This document shows, in pieces, positions 1-6,420 of a DNA stretch of 14,051 nt. Made by a program: the position numbers and the translations under genes. Positions within the stretch are counted from its first letter, which is position 1, and each line of letters begins with the position of its first letter. The stretch is taken from contig JBOHHM010000151.1 in assembly GCA_050725495.1 (NCBI GenBank), positions 1 to 14,051 on the forward strand. The letters run 5' to 3'. The notes below the pieces were generated by a model. The model worked only from the letters and a program-made list of their open reading frames with translations, did no database searches and was not told where the DNA came from. Source of the stretch: JBOHHM01 sp050725495 (GTDB lineage: Bacteria > Pseudomonadota > Gammaproteobacteria > Burkholderiales > Burkholderiaceae_C).

Positions 1-323
1 ACACGGTCGCGATCGACCAGCATTTGCAGATCTCGCGCATGCGGGCGCTGGAGTTCGAGCGGCCCATGCTGCGCGCCACCAACACCGGGGCCACCGTCAT
101 CATCGACCACCGCGGTCGGGTGACCCATTCGCTGCAGCGCCACATCCGTGGTGTGCTGCTCGGTGAGGTCGAAGGACGTACCGGGACGACGCCCTATGCC
201 TGGTGGGTGTCGCGCTTCGGCCTGTGGCCGCTGTGGTCGCTCGGGCTTGCACTGGTGGCACTGGCGGCCTGGACCGGCCGGGTCAGGGCTCTGCGGCGCG
301 CGTCGGGGCCATCGCCTCACTGA
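1..323 (+). CDS. lnt: Apolipoprotein N-acyltransferase, C-terminal end (5' truncated by window)
   Basis: The reading frame is open from base 3 to the TGA at 321-323, about 106 codons. It carries the Lnt C-terminus: the stretch QHLQISRMRALEFERPMLRA, then ATNTG and an IIDHRG segment from the end of the CN-hydrolase (nitrilase-like) domain, then a final hydrophobic helix (WPLWSLGLALVALAAW). Lnt transfers an acyl chain from phospholipid to the N-terminal cysteine of apolipoproteins, the last step of lipoprotein maturation, in the inner membrane with its active site facing the periplasm. The catalytic Glu-Lys-Cys residues would lie upstream of the window. The TTG at 24 is internal, not a start, because recognisable Lnt sequence precedes it. 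Whether the upstream part is intact cannot be seen; this matters because an lnt-like piece lies inverted just downstream. Confidence 0.93.
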   Translation, partial: TVAIDQHLQISRMRALEFERPMLRATNTGATVIIDHRGRVTHSLQRHIRGVLLGEVEGRTGTTPYAWWVSRFGLWPLWSLGLALVALAAWTGRVRALRRASGPSPH

Positions 324-341
324 GCAAGGCCGGCAGCATGT

Positions 342-364
342 CCAGCATGCGGGATGCATGCTGG
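342..364. repeat. Perfect 9-bp stem-loop downstream of lnt
   Basis: CCAGCATGC (342-350) and GCATGCTGG (356-364) are perfect inverted copies around a 5-nt loop (GGGAT), 18 bases after the lnt stop. Outer GCCGG and CCGGC segments could lengthen the stem with bulges. No T-run follows on either strand, so it is not a standard intrinsic terminator. It may protect the 3' end of the lnt mRNA or belong to the rearranged segment. Confidence 0.5.
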
Positions 365-396
365 CCCGGCGGCCAGGCGCTCGCATGGTAGGCGTG

Positions 397-552
397 CAGG
401 GGAATCGCGGTCTCGGGTGCCACGACCAACGGTGTTGACGCATCGCGCAACTGCTCGCCATACCACTGCAGCGCCAGCGGGATGCCGGTGCCGCCCTGGA
501 ACTTCGCGTCCTGCGGGATGTTGCCCTGCAGCAGAGCCACGCTCAGTGGCAC
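397..552 (-). pseudogene. lnt: Inverted fragment of an apolipoprotein N-acyltransferase gene
   Basis: Translated on the minus strand, about 50 codons from 552 down to 397 read as the start of the Lnt CN-hydrolase domain. They begin PLSVALLQGNIPQ, continue through ALQWYGEQL and end VVAPETAIPL, which holds the region of the catalytic Glu (PETAIP). After that the resemblance stops: the expected middle of the domain, with its Lys and Cys, is missing. The frame stays open on both sides but reads unrelated sequence, including antisense of the asparaginase remnant. The piece therefore cannot make a working enzyme. It lies only ~75 bases from the end of the + strand lnt and points the opposite way, consistent with an inverted partial duplication or a local inversion. 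A paralogous source or an assembly chimera is also possible. Recognition is by motif memory; the exact borders are uncertain by ~15 bases. Confidence 0.72.
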
Positions 553-801
553 GGCAGACGCTGCACCTTCGACCGCATCGTGCCCGTGCTGCAGGAGCTG
601 CGCGGCCAGGGCGTGCAGATCATCCGCTCCTCGCGCGTGCCCGATGGTTTTGTGTTGCGCAACGCCGAGCAGCCCGACGACAAGTACGACTGGGGCGTCG
701 CCCACGATCTCAAGCCGCAAAAGGCCCGCATTCTGGCTGCCGTGGCCCTGACCAAGACCAGCGACAGCAAGGAGCTGCAGCGGATTTTCTGGCAGTGCTG
801 A
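553..801 (+). pseudogene. ansB: C-terminal remnant of type II L-asparaginase
   Basis: About 82 codons ending at TGA 799-801 match the C-terminal domain of periplasmic type II L-asparaginases (asparagine to aspartate plus ammonia). The order is RIVPVLQELRGQGVQIIRSS, RVPDGFVLRNAEQPDDKYDW, the conserved NPQKAR region in the form LKPQKARILAAVALTKT, and a final KELQRIFWQC. The rest, normally ~250 residues including the signal peptide and both catalytic threonines, is absent, and the sequence just upstream is an inverted lnt fragment. The internal GTG at 580 could serve as a start but would give only 73 residues with no active site. I read it as a decayed gene whose natural stop, and perhaps its terminator (899-947), survive. 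Confidence 0.82.
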
Positions 802-815
802 GCGCCCCCAGCCCT

Positions 816-880
816 GCCGCTTCGCGTCAGGCCCCCCGAGGGGGTGCAAGAAAACTTGGGACGGCCCGGCGTTTTCTTGA
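816..880. repeat. Palindromic intergenic repeat-like block
   Basis: Two inverted repeats follow the asparaginase stop. The first is a C-rich/G-rich palindrome at 832-844. The second is a perfect 9-bp pair CAAGAAAAC (847-855) and GTTTTCTTG (871-879) around a 15-nt loop. From memory, blocks of this composition recur between genes in Comamonadaceae genomes. The copy number cannot be checked from one window. The T-rich right arm is not followed by further T's, so terminator function is uncertain. Confidence 0.45.
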
Positions 881-898
881 GCCGGTCTGCATTGCCGG

Positions 899-952
899 GC
901 GACGGTGCGCCGCGGGGGCGATCCCGCGCGGCGCGCCGTCGCTTTTTGCTTT
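899..952 (+). terminator. Strong rho-independent terminator
   Basis: Bases 899-914 pair with 927-942 over 16 positions, all Watson-Crick except one T-G wobble (906/935). The stem is followed directly by TTTTTGCTTT (943-952). The GGGG and CCC at the loop edges could extend the stem further. The T-run lies only on the + side, so it acts on rightward transcription. It ends readthrough from lnt and the asparaginase remnant and separates them from glyQ. A short perfect hairpin GGCCGT-CAAA-ACGGCC follows at 955-970. Confidence 0.88.
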
Positions 953-1085
953 GGGGCCGTCAAAACGGCCGGCGCCAGCGTGGCGCGCGATGCGCTCGGG
1001 CCAGCCCCGTAAAATCAACGGTATACGCGGGCTTGTGGCTCGCTTCCTTCCCCGTTCAGGCTGAGCCTGGCCAAGCCTTGTACCT

Positions 1086-1991
1086 ATGCTCACGTTTCAG
1101 CAGATCATTTTGAAATTGCAGTCCTACTGGGACGCCCAGGGCTGCGCGCTGTTGCAGCCCTACGACATGGAGGTCGGCGCCGGGACTTCGCACACCGCTA
1201 CGTTTTTGAGAGCGCTCGGGCCCGAGCCCTGGAAGGCCGCCTATGTGCAGCCGAGCCGCCGGCCGAAAGACGGGCGCTATGGCGAGAACCCGAACCGGCT
1301 GCAGCACTACTACCAGTACCAGGTGGTCCTGAAGCCGGCGCCGGCCAATATCCTCGAACTCTACCTCGGCTCGCTCGAAGCCCTGGGCTTCGACCTCAAG
1401 AAAAACGACATCCGCTTTGTCGAAGACGACTGGGAGAACCCCACGCTGGGCGCCTGGGGCCTGGGCTGGGAGGTCTGGCTCAACGGCATGGAGGTCACGC
1501 AGTTCACCTACTTCCAGCAGGTCGGCGGCATCGACTGCAAGCCGATCACGGGCGAAATCACCTACGGCCTGGAGCGCCTGGCCATGTATTTGCAGGGCGT
1601 GGACAACGTCTACAACCTGCAGTGGACTGACACGCTGAGCTACGGCGACGTCTACAAGCAAAACGAAGTCGAGCAGTCGGCCTACAACTTCGAGCACAGT
1701 GACGCCGAGTTCCTGTTCACCGCGTTTGGCGCGCATGAGAAGCAGGCCCGGCATTTGATGGAGCAGCAGCTCGCGCTGCCGGCCTACGAGCAGGTGCTCA
1801 AGGCCGCGCACAGCTTCAACCTGCTGGACGCGCGCGGCGCCATCAGCGTGACCGAGCGCGCTGCCTACATTGGCCGCATCCGCAATCTCGCGCGCAGCGT
1901 GGCCCAAAGCTATTACGACAGCCGCGAGCGACTGGGCTTCCCGATGGCGCCGAGCGAGTGGGTGGAACAGATGACGAAAAAGGCAGCGTGA
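1086..1991 (+). CDS. glyQ: Glycine--tRNA ligase alpha subunit
   Basis: This is the catalytic (class II aminoacyl-tRNA synthetase) subunit of the bacterial alpha2-beta2 glycyl-tRNA synthetase, which charges tRNA-Gly in the cytoplasm. It has 301 residues against 303 in E. coli. Family blocks visible in order are DMEVGAGTSH (from ~27), YVQPSRRPKDGRYGENPNR (from ~53), FVEDDWENPTLGAWGLGWEV (from ~112), WLNGMEVTQFTYFQQVGG, the ATP-binding TGEITYGLERLAMY (from ~156) and the C-terminal KAAHSFNLLDARGAISVTER. The ATG at 1086 gives the usual N-terminus, and no good Shine-Dalgarno precedes it. The 5' region (948-1085) holds a TAAAAT hexamer at 1010-1015 but no convincing -35. The gene is followed after 60 bases by glyS and is almost certainly co-transcribed with it. 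Confidence 0.98.
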   Translation: MLTFQQIILKLQSYWDAQGCALLQPYDMEVGAGTSHTATFLRALGPEPWKAAYVQPSRRPKDGRYGENPNRLQHYYQYQVVLKPAPANILELYLGSLEALGFDLKKNDIRFVEDDWENPTLGAWGLGWEVWLNGMEVTQFTYFQQVGGIDCKPITGEITYGLERLAMYLQGVDNVYNLQWTDTLSYGDVYKQNEVEQSAYNFEHSDAEFLFTAFGAHEKQARHLMEQQLALPAYEQVLKAAHSFNLLDARGAISVTERAAYIGRIRNLARSVAQSYYDSRERLGFPMAPSEWVEQMTKKAA

Positions 1992-2000
1992 AACTTTGCG

Positions 2001-2031
2001 GGACAGACCGGAGCGAAGCGAAGCTCTGTCC
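2001..2031. repeat. Hairpin between glyQ and glyS
   Basis: GGACAGA (2001-2007) and TCTGTCC (2025-2031) form a 7-bp stem with a loop containing tandem GCGAAGCGAAGC. An alternative inner pairing GAGC/GCTC competes. No T-run follows, so a terminator is unlikely; it may tune the GlyQ/GlyS ratio or be a family intergenic element. Confidence 0.4.
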
Positions 2032-2051
2032 TCAACTGATTAAAACCAACC

Positions 2052-4172
2052 ATGACGACTCAAAACCTTCTCGTTGAACTGTTCGTGGAAGAGCTGCCGC
2101 CCAAGGCGCTGAAGAAGCTGGGCGAGGCCTTCGCCGCTGTGCTGTTCGAGCAGCTCAAGGCCCAGGGCCTGACCGGCGCGGATTCGGCGCTGAGCTCGTT
2201 CGCCTCCCCGCGCCGTCTGGCGGCCCATGTCACGGCGGTGGTCGAGCAGGCGGCGGACAAGGCGGTCTCGCAAAAACTGATGCCGGTGAGCGTGGGGCTC
2301 GATGCGTCGGGCAACGCCACGCCGGCCCTGCTCAAGAAGCTCGCAGCGCTCGGTGCCGATGGCTCTGCTGTGCCCAGCCTCAAGCGCGCCCTGGACGGCA
2401 AGGCCGAAACCCTGTTCTACGACAGCACGGTCAAGGGCGCAACGCTGCTCGAAGGCTTGCAAAAGGCGCTGACCGAAGCGATCGCCAGGCTGCCCATCCC
2501 CAAGGTCATGAGCTACCAGCTGGAGAGTGGTTGCGAACTGCCGGGCTGGAGCAGCGTGAGCTTTGTGCGGCCCGCCCACGGCCTGGTGGCGCTGCATGGC
2601 AGCACCGTGGTGCCGGTGCAAGCCCTGGGCCTGAAGGCCGGCAACACCACGCATGGCCACCGCTTCGAGGCCGTGGTCGATCCCGTGGTGCTGCAGGACG
2701 CCGACAGCTACGCCGCCACGCTGGAGCAAGACGGCGCCGTGATCGCGAGCTTTGCGGCGCGCCGGGCGAAAATCGCGAAACAACTGGCCGAGGCGGCCGC
2801 CAAGGTGGGCCATGGTGCGCGAGCGATTGAAGACGATGCCCTGCTTGACGAGGTGACGGCGCTGGTCGAGCGCCCCAAGGTGCTGGTCTGCGAGTTCGAG
2901 AAGGAATTTCTGGACGTACCGCAGGAATGCCTGATCCTCACGATGAAGGCCAACCAGAAGTATTTCCCGCTGCTTGATGCGGCGGGCAGGCTGACTAACA
3001 AGTTCCTCGTGGTCAGCAACATCCGCCCGGCCGACGCCAGCGCGGTCATTGGCGGCAACGAGCGCGTGGTGCGCCCGCGCCTGGCCGACGCCAAGTTCTT
3101 CTTTGACCAGGACCGCAAGAAGACGCTGGCTTCGCGCGTCGCGGGGCTGGGCAAGGTCGTGTATCACAACAAGCTGGGCACCCAGGGCGAGCGCGTTGAA
3201 CGAGTACGCAAGATTGCCAAAGCGATTGGCCAGCAACTGGGCGGTGAGCTGTTGGCCAAGAACGCCGATCAGGCCGCGATGCTGGCCAAGGCCGATCTGC
3301 TGACCGACATGGTCGGTGAGTTCCCCGAGCTGCAAGGCATCATGGGCCGCTACTACGCCTTGAACGACGGCCTGAGCGCCGAGGTGGCCGATGCGATCGA
3401 AGACCACTACAAGCCGCGCTTTGCCGGCGACGCGCTGCCGCGCAATCAGGTGGGCGTGGTCGTGGCGCTGGCCGACAAGCTCGAAACCCTGGTCGGCATG
3501 TTCGGCATCGGCAACCTGCCCTCTGGCGACAAGGATCCGTTTGCGCTGCGCCGCCATGCGCTGGGCCTGATCCGCATGCTGACCGAGAAGGATCTGCCGC
3601 TTGATCTGGCCCGCCTGGTCGGCAGTGCCGCCCCGGTGTTTGGCGACAAGATCCAGGGCGCCAGCGCCGCGCTGGTGGACTTCATTTACGAGCGTCTGGC
3701 CGGCAGCCTGCGCGAGCAGGGCTACAGTGCCCAGGAGGTCGACGCCGTGGTGTCACAGCGCCCGCAGCGCCTGAGCGACGTGGCCAAGCGCCTGGCCGCC
3801 GTGCGCGCCTTCGCCGCCCTGCCCGAAGCGCCCGCGCTGGCCGCGGCCAACAAGCGCGTGGGCAACATCCTCAAGAAGGCCGTTGAAGCAGATGCTCATG
3901 TCAGCGAAGTGCTGTTGGCCGAGCCGGCCGAAAAAGCCTTGTACAGCGCGATGCAGCAGATTGCGCCGCAGGCGGGCGCACAGTATGACGCAGGCGACTA
4001 CACCGCTTCGCTGCAAACCCTGGCCGCGCTGCGCGAGCCGGTCGATGCCTTCTTCGACGGTGTGATGGTGAACGCCGAGCAGGCCGACCTGCGCCTGAAC
4101 CGCCTGGGCCTGCTGGCCACGCTGCACGCGGCCATGAACCGCGTGGCGGACCTGTCCAAACTGGCGGCTTGA
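2052..4172 (+). CDS. glyS: Glycine--tRNA ligase beta subunit
   Basis: This is the tRNA-binding beta subunit of the tetrameric glycyl-tRNA synthetase, the obligate partner of GlyQ. It has 706 residues against 689 in E. coli. The N-terminus is the typical LLVELFVEELPPKALKKLG. ECLILTMKANQKYFPLLD and FLVVSNI blocks lie mid-protein. An HD-domain-like segment covers ~411-465 (KADLLTDMVGEFPELQGIMG, then EDHYKPRFAGD), followed by ALADKLETLVGMFGIG and KDPFALRR. A DALR-type anticodon-binding region lies at the C-terminus (KRVGNILKKA near 600). The ATG at 2052 is chosen because the family N-terminus starts there; no Shine-Dalgarno is evident. A long open frame on the opposite strand (2040-3557) is only a codon-bias shadow. 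The stop is 24 bases before the next start. Confidence 0.98.
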   Translation: MTTQNLLVELFVEELPPKALKKLGEAFAAVLFEQLKAQGLTGADSALSSFASPRRLAAHVTAVVEQAADKAVSQKLMPVSVGLDASGNATPALLKKLAALGADGSAVPSLKRALDGKAETLFYDSTVKGATLLEGLQKALTEAIARLPIPKVMSYQLESGCELPGWSSVSFVRPAHGLVALHGSTVVPVQALGLKAGNTTHGHRFEAVVDPVVLQDADSYAATLEQDGAVIASFAARRAKIAKQLAEAAAKVGHGARAIEDDALLDEVTALVERPKVLVCEFEKEFLDVPQECLILTMKANQKYFPLLDAAGRLTNKFLVVSNIRPADASAVIGGNERVVRPRLADAKFFFDQDRKKTLASRVAGLGKVVYHNKLGTQGERVERVRKIAKAIGQQLGGELLAKNADQAAMLAKADLLTDMVGEFPELQGIMGRYYALNDGLSAEVADAIEDHYKPRFAGDALPRNQVGVVVALADKLETLVGMFGIGNLPSGDKDPFALRRHALGLIRMLTEKDLPLDLARLVGSAAPVFGDKIQGASAALVDFIYERLAGSLREQGYSAQEVDAVVSQRPQRLSDVAKRLAAVRAFAALPEAPALAAANKRVGNILKKAVEADAHVSEVLLAEPAEKALYSAMQQIAPQAGAQYDAGDYTASLQTLAALREPVDAFFDGVMVNAEQADLRLNRLGLLATLHAAMNRVADLSKLAA

Positions 4173-4184
4173 GCGCCAAGGTCC

Positions 4185-4190
4185 GATAAT
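4185..4190 (+). promoter_or_regulatory. -10-like hexamer 6 nt before the ATG of the 4197 gene
   Basis: GATAAT (5 of 6 to the sigma70 -10 consensus) ends 6 nt before ATG 4197, and no Shine-Dalgarno lies between. If used, transcription would start at or near the A of the ATG, giving a leaderless mRNA. No good -35 is found at 16-18 nt spacing (TGGCGG at 4162-4167 is poor), so this is tentative. Confidence 0.4.
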
Positions 4191-4196
4191 TCGGCC

Positions 4197-4517
4197 ATGG
4201 ACCGTCAGCAGCAAATTGAGCATTTCCTGATGGAGGCGCACCATGTGGCGCTGCGGCGCTTGCGCGAGCAGCCGCAGCGCCTGCAGGACGTGGTGGCTCA
4301 GTTGTCGCGCTGGCGTGCCCAAGCCGGAGCCACGCGTTCGGACCCTTACTGGGACGAGTGGAGTGAACTGCTGCATCGCGACCTTGATGCGATCGAGCGG
4401 GCGGTTGTCGCCAGCACCGATCATGCCGCAGCCTTGCGCAGCGTATCGCCCATGTCCGTGCTCATCAGCCAGCGCGAGCGCGCTGAATTGCTGCAAAACG
4501 CCAGGCGCGCCGCATGA
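4197..4517 (+). CDS. Small helical protein, putative partner of the downstream nucleotidyltransferase
   Basis: A 106-residue protein with no signal peptide or membrane segment, rich in Arg, Gln, Glu and Leu and apparently mostly helical. Visible pieces are HHVALRRLREQPQRLQDVVA, a tryptophan-bearing YWDEWSELLHRDL and a C-terminal LRSVSPMSVLISQRERAELL. From memory, small proteins ending in a similar LR-x-SP-x-x-x-L-x-x-x-ER pattern occur next to DUF6036-type nucleotidyltransferases; I cannot verify this here. Its last codons overlap the next ATG (ATGA at 4514-4517), indicating translational coupling and a two-protein unit. I see no R-x4-6-H motif, so it is not a classic HEPN RNase. An antitoxin or adaptor role is inference from genetic arrangement alone. 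Confidence 0.75.
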   Translation: MDRQQQIEHFLMEAHHVALRRLREQPQRLQDVVAQLSRWRAQAGATRSDPYWDEWSELLHRDLDAIERAVVASTDHAAALRSVSPMSVLISQRERAELLQNARRAA

Positions 4518-5041
4518 AACGATCCGAGCTGGAACACGTGTTGCGGGCGGCGGCTGCGATTTCGCAGGAGCAGTCGCTTGTCGTGGTGGGCAGTCAGGCG
4601 GTTTTGCTGCCTTTCCCCGACGCGCCCGACGAACTGCTGGCGTCGCGCGAAGTTGACTTGTACCCGGCGCTGCATCCCGCAAAGGCTGATCTGATCGACG
4701 GCGCGATCGGAGCGCTTTCGAGTTTTCACGAGACGTTTGGTTACCACGCGGATGGTGTCGGGCCCGAAACGGCGGTGATGCCCGCCGACTGGATGCAGCG
4801 CGCATCGCTGCACTACATTGGCGACGTGACGGCGATTTGCCCCGACCTTCACGACCTGGCCGTCTCCAAGTGCGTGGCAGCCCGCGACAAGGATGCAGAT
4901 TTCGTCAGGGCCCTGCTCAGCAACAAGATGATCGAACTCGACACCCTGGTGGCGCGCATAGGGCTGCTCGACGCCGCCCGCTATCCCGTGCCCACCATCA
5001 CCGACTGGGCGCGCCGCCGCGGCGTGGAGGCCCGGCCATGA
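4514..5041 (+). CDS. DUF6036-like nucleotidyltransferase-fold protein
   Basis: A 175-residue protein with the minimal nucleotidyltransferase signature: a Gly-Ser after a hydrophobic strand (SLVVVGSQAVLLPF, G26-S27) and an acidic pair on the next strand (SREVDLYP, E46 and D48). A conserved DLAVSKCVAARDKDADFVRAL block follows near 115-140, as in AbiEii/MNT-like and DUF6036 proteins. Such proteins transfer a nucleotide to RNA or protein, and several are toxins in toxin-antitoxin or phage-defence pairs. This one's substrate is unknown. It overlaps the upstream small gene by 4 bases (ATGA), and its own stop overlaps the gmhB start in the same way (5038-5041), so all three may share one transcript. 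The pair separates glyS from gmhB. Family assignment is by motif; toxin activity is unproven. Confidence 0.8.
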   Translation: MKRSELEHVLRAAAAISQEQSLVVVGSQAVLLPFPDAPDELLASREVDLYPALHPAKADLIDGAIGALSSFHETFGYHADGVGPETAVMPADWMQRASLHYIGDVTAICPDLHDLAVSKCVAARDKDADFVRALLSNKMIELDTLVARIGLLDAARYPVPTITDWARRRGVEARP

Positions 5042-5613
5042 AACTCATCATCCTCGACCGCGACGGCACGATCAATGCCGATAGCGACGACTTCGTCAAG
5101 TCGGCCGACGAGTGGGTGGCGCTGCCCGGCGCGCTGCAGGCGATTGCCAAGCTCAACCATGCGGGCTGGCATGTGGTGCTGGCCTCCAACCAGCCGGGCC
5201 TGGGCCGCGGTCTGTTCGACATGGCCGCGCTCAACGCCATGCACGCCAAGATGCACAAGCAGCTGGCGGCCGTGGGCGGGCGCATCGATGCGGTGTTCTT
5301 CTGCCCGCACAGCCCCGACGAAAGCTGCACCTGCCGTAAGCCGCTGCCGGGCCTGTTTGAGCAGATCGGCGAGCGCTATGGCATCGAACTCAAGGGCGTG
5401 CCGGCGGCCGGCGACAGCCTGCGCGACCTGCAGGCCGCAGCCGCTGCCGGCTGCGAGCCGCACCTGATCCTGACCGGCAAGGGCGCCCAGTACCGCGACC
5501 AGCCACTGCCCGGCACTTTTCCGCCGGGCACGCGGCTGCACCAGGACCTGGCCGCGTTTGCCAGCTTCGTGATCGCACGCGATGCGCAGGCCAAAGCCGC
5601 CCCGGTGCCGTGA
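5038..5613 (+). CDS. gmhB: D-glycero-beta-D-manno-heptose 1,7-bisphosphate 7-phosphatase
   Basis: A HAD-superfamily phosphatase that removes the 7-phosphate in ADP-L-glycero-D-manno-heptose synthesis for the LPS inner core; cytoplasmic. It has 191 residues, the normal length. HAD motif I is DRDGT (nucleophile D7, acid/base D9), motif II SNQ (50-52), motif III R100-K101 and motif IV GDSLRD (D126, D130). The GmhB zinc-finger loop C-P-H...C-T-C is present (C89, H91, C97, C99). The ATG at 5038 is chosen over upstream in-frame codons because it gives the family N-terminus MKLIILDRDGT, has a GGAGG at 5026-5030 with 7-nt spacing and overlaps the preceding stop (ATGA). Coupling to the nucleotidyltransferase gene is likely. 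Confidence 0.96.
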   Translation: MKLIILDRDGTINADSDDFVKSADEWVALPGALQAIAKLNHAGWHVVLASNQPGLGRGLFDMAALNAMHAKMHKQLAAVGGRIDAVFFCPHSPDESCTCRKPLPGLFEQIGERYGIELKGVPAAGDSLRDLQAAAAAGCEPHLILTGKGAQYRDQPLPGTFPPGTRLHQDLAAFASFVIARDAQAKAAPVP

Positions 5614-5614
5614 T

Positions 5615-5631
5615 GCTATTGATTTGATAGC
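5615..5631. repeat. Short palindromic element GCTAT-N7-ATAGC
   Basis: GCTATTGATTTGATAGC lies 1 base after the gmhB stop codon and is AT-rich against GC-rich surroundings. Its 5-bp arms close a 7-nt loop. I recall this motif and close variants as a very frequent intergenic element in Comamonadaceae, which supports the taxonomic guess; its function is unknown to me. No T-run follows, so terminator activity is doubtful. Confidence 0.55.
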
Positions 5632-5676
5632 GATCCGCGCCCATTTCTTCCGGACTGCAAGCCAAAAACAATCCCA

Positions 5677-6411
5677 ATGTCACTGATTCGCTCGATCCTG
5701 CACGGCCTCTGGATGCTGGTGACCGTCATTCCCTGGGCCATTGTCATGCTGGTCGCCTCGATTTGGCGGCGCGGCACGCCGCTGTGGTGGATGGCGGTGC
5801 GCTGGCTGCGCTGGGCCGTCGATGGCGCGCGCGTGATCCTGGGCATCAAGATCCGCGTCTCGGGCATGGAAAACCTGCCTCAGGGGGCCACCAGCGGGGC
5901 GGTCCTGCTGGTCAAGCACCAGTCCACGCTGGAAACCTTTCTGATGCCCACGCTGATGCCGCACCCGCTGGCCTATGTGTTCAAGAAGGAACTGCTCTAT
6001 GTGCCCTTCTTCGGCTGGGCCATGGGGCGGCTGGACATGATCCACATCGACCGCAGCCTGCGCACCCAGGCCTTCCACAGGCTGGTGGAGCAGGGCAAGC
6101 GCCTGCTGGCCAAGGGCGTGTGGATCATCATGTTTCCCGAGGGCACGCGCATTGCGCGCGGGCAAAAGGGCGTCTACAAAAGCGGCGGCACCCGGCTGGC
6201 GATCGAGACCGGTGCGCCGGTGATTCCGGTTGCCGTCAGCTCGGGCAAATGCTGGCCGCGCAAGGCCTTCATCAAATACCCCGGCGTGGTCGATGTATCG
6301 ATCGGCCAGCCCATTGCCAGCGCGGGCCGCAAGCCCGACGAGCTGATGCGCGAGGTCGAGGCCTGGATCGAGGCCGAGATGCGGCGACTCGATCCCGAGG
6401 CCTATCGCTAA
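5677..6411 (+). CDS. plsC: 1-acyl-sn-glycerol-3-phosphate acyltransferase (PlsC family)
   Basis: A membrane-bound acyltransferase of 244 residues that acylates lysophosphatidate to phosphatidate in phospholipid synthesis. A hydrophobic segment at ~9-29 anchors it to the inner membrane. The catalytic block I reads KHQSTLE (H81 to E86), that is H-x4-E rather than the textbook H-x4-D. Block II is the YVFKKELLYVPFFGWAMGRL region (100-119) with IDR after it, block III is FPEGTR (153-158) and block IV the APVIPVAV strand (180-187). The ATG at 5677 follows a 63-base gap after gmhB; no clear Shine-Dalgarno is seen. It may share a transcript with gmhB, linking two envelope-lipid steps. An acyltransferase for another lysolipid or an ornithine lipid is possible, but plain PlsC is the best reading. 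Confidence 0.92.
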   Translation: MSLIRSILHGLWMLVTVIPWAIVMLVASIWRRGTPLWWMAVRWLRWAVDGARVILGIKIRVSGMENLPQGATSGAVLLVKHQSTLETFLMPTLMPHPLAYVFKKELLYVPFFGWAMGRLDMIHIDRSLRTQAFHRLVEQGKRLLAKGVWIIMFPEGTRIARGQKGVYKSGGTRLAIETGAPVIPVAVSSGKCWPRKAFIKYPGVVDVSIGQPIASAGRKPDELMREVEAWIEAEMRRLDPEAYR

Positions 6412-6420
6412 ACTGTGGCC

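Noticed and set aside
283..963. 226-codon minus-strand open frame as a real gene
   Set aside because: Only the 397-552 part resembles a protein family (Lnt); the rest is antisense of the asparaginase remnant, the terminator and intergenic sequence.
1010..1085. T-box or other riboswitch ahead of glyQS
   Set aside because: No T-box sequence or tRNA-binding specifier structure is seen; such leaders are a Firmicutes feature. Only loose pairing such as GGCTTG/CAAGCC is present.
2040..3557. 505-codon open frame on the minus strand opposite glyS
   Set aside because: It is antisense to a clearly conserved gene; the translation is His/Arg/Gln-rich without any recognisable domain, typical of GC-rich codon-bias shadows.
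4837..5037. Upstream start for gmhB
   Set aside because: The extension overlaps the nucleotidyltransferase gene and has no HAD similarity; ATG 5038 has GGAGG and the family N-terminus.
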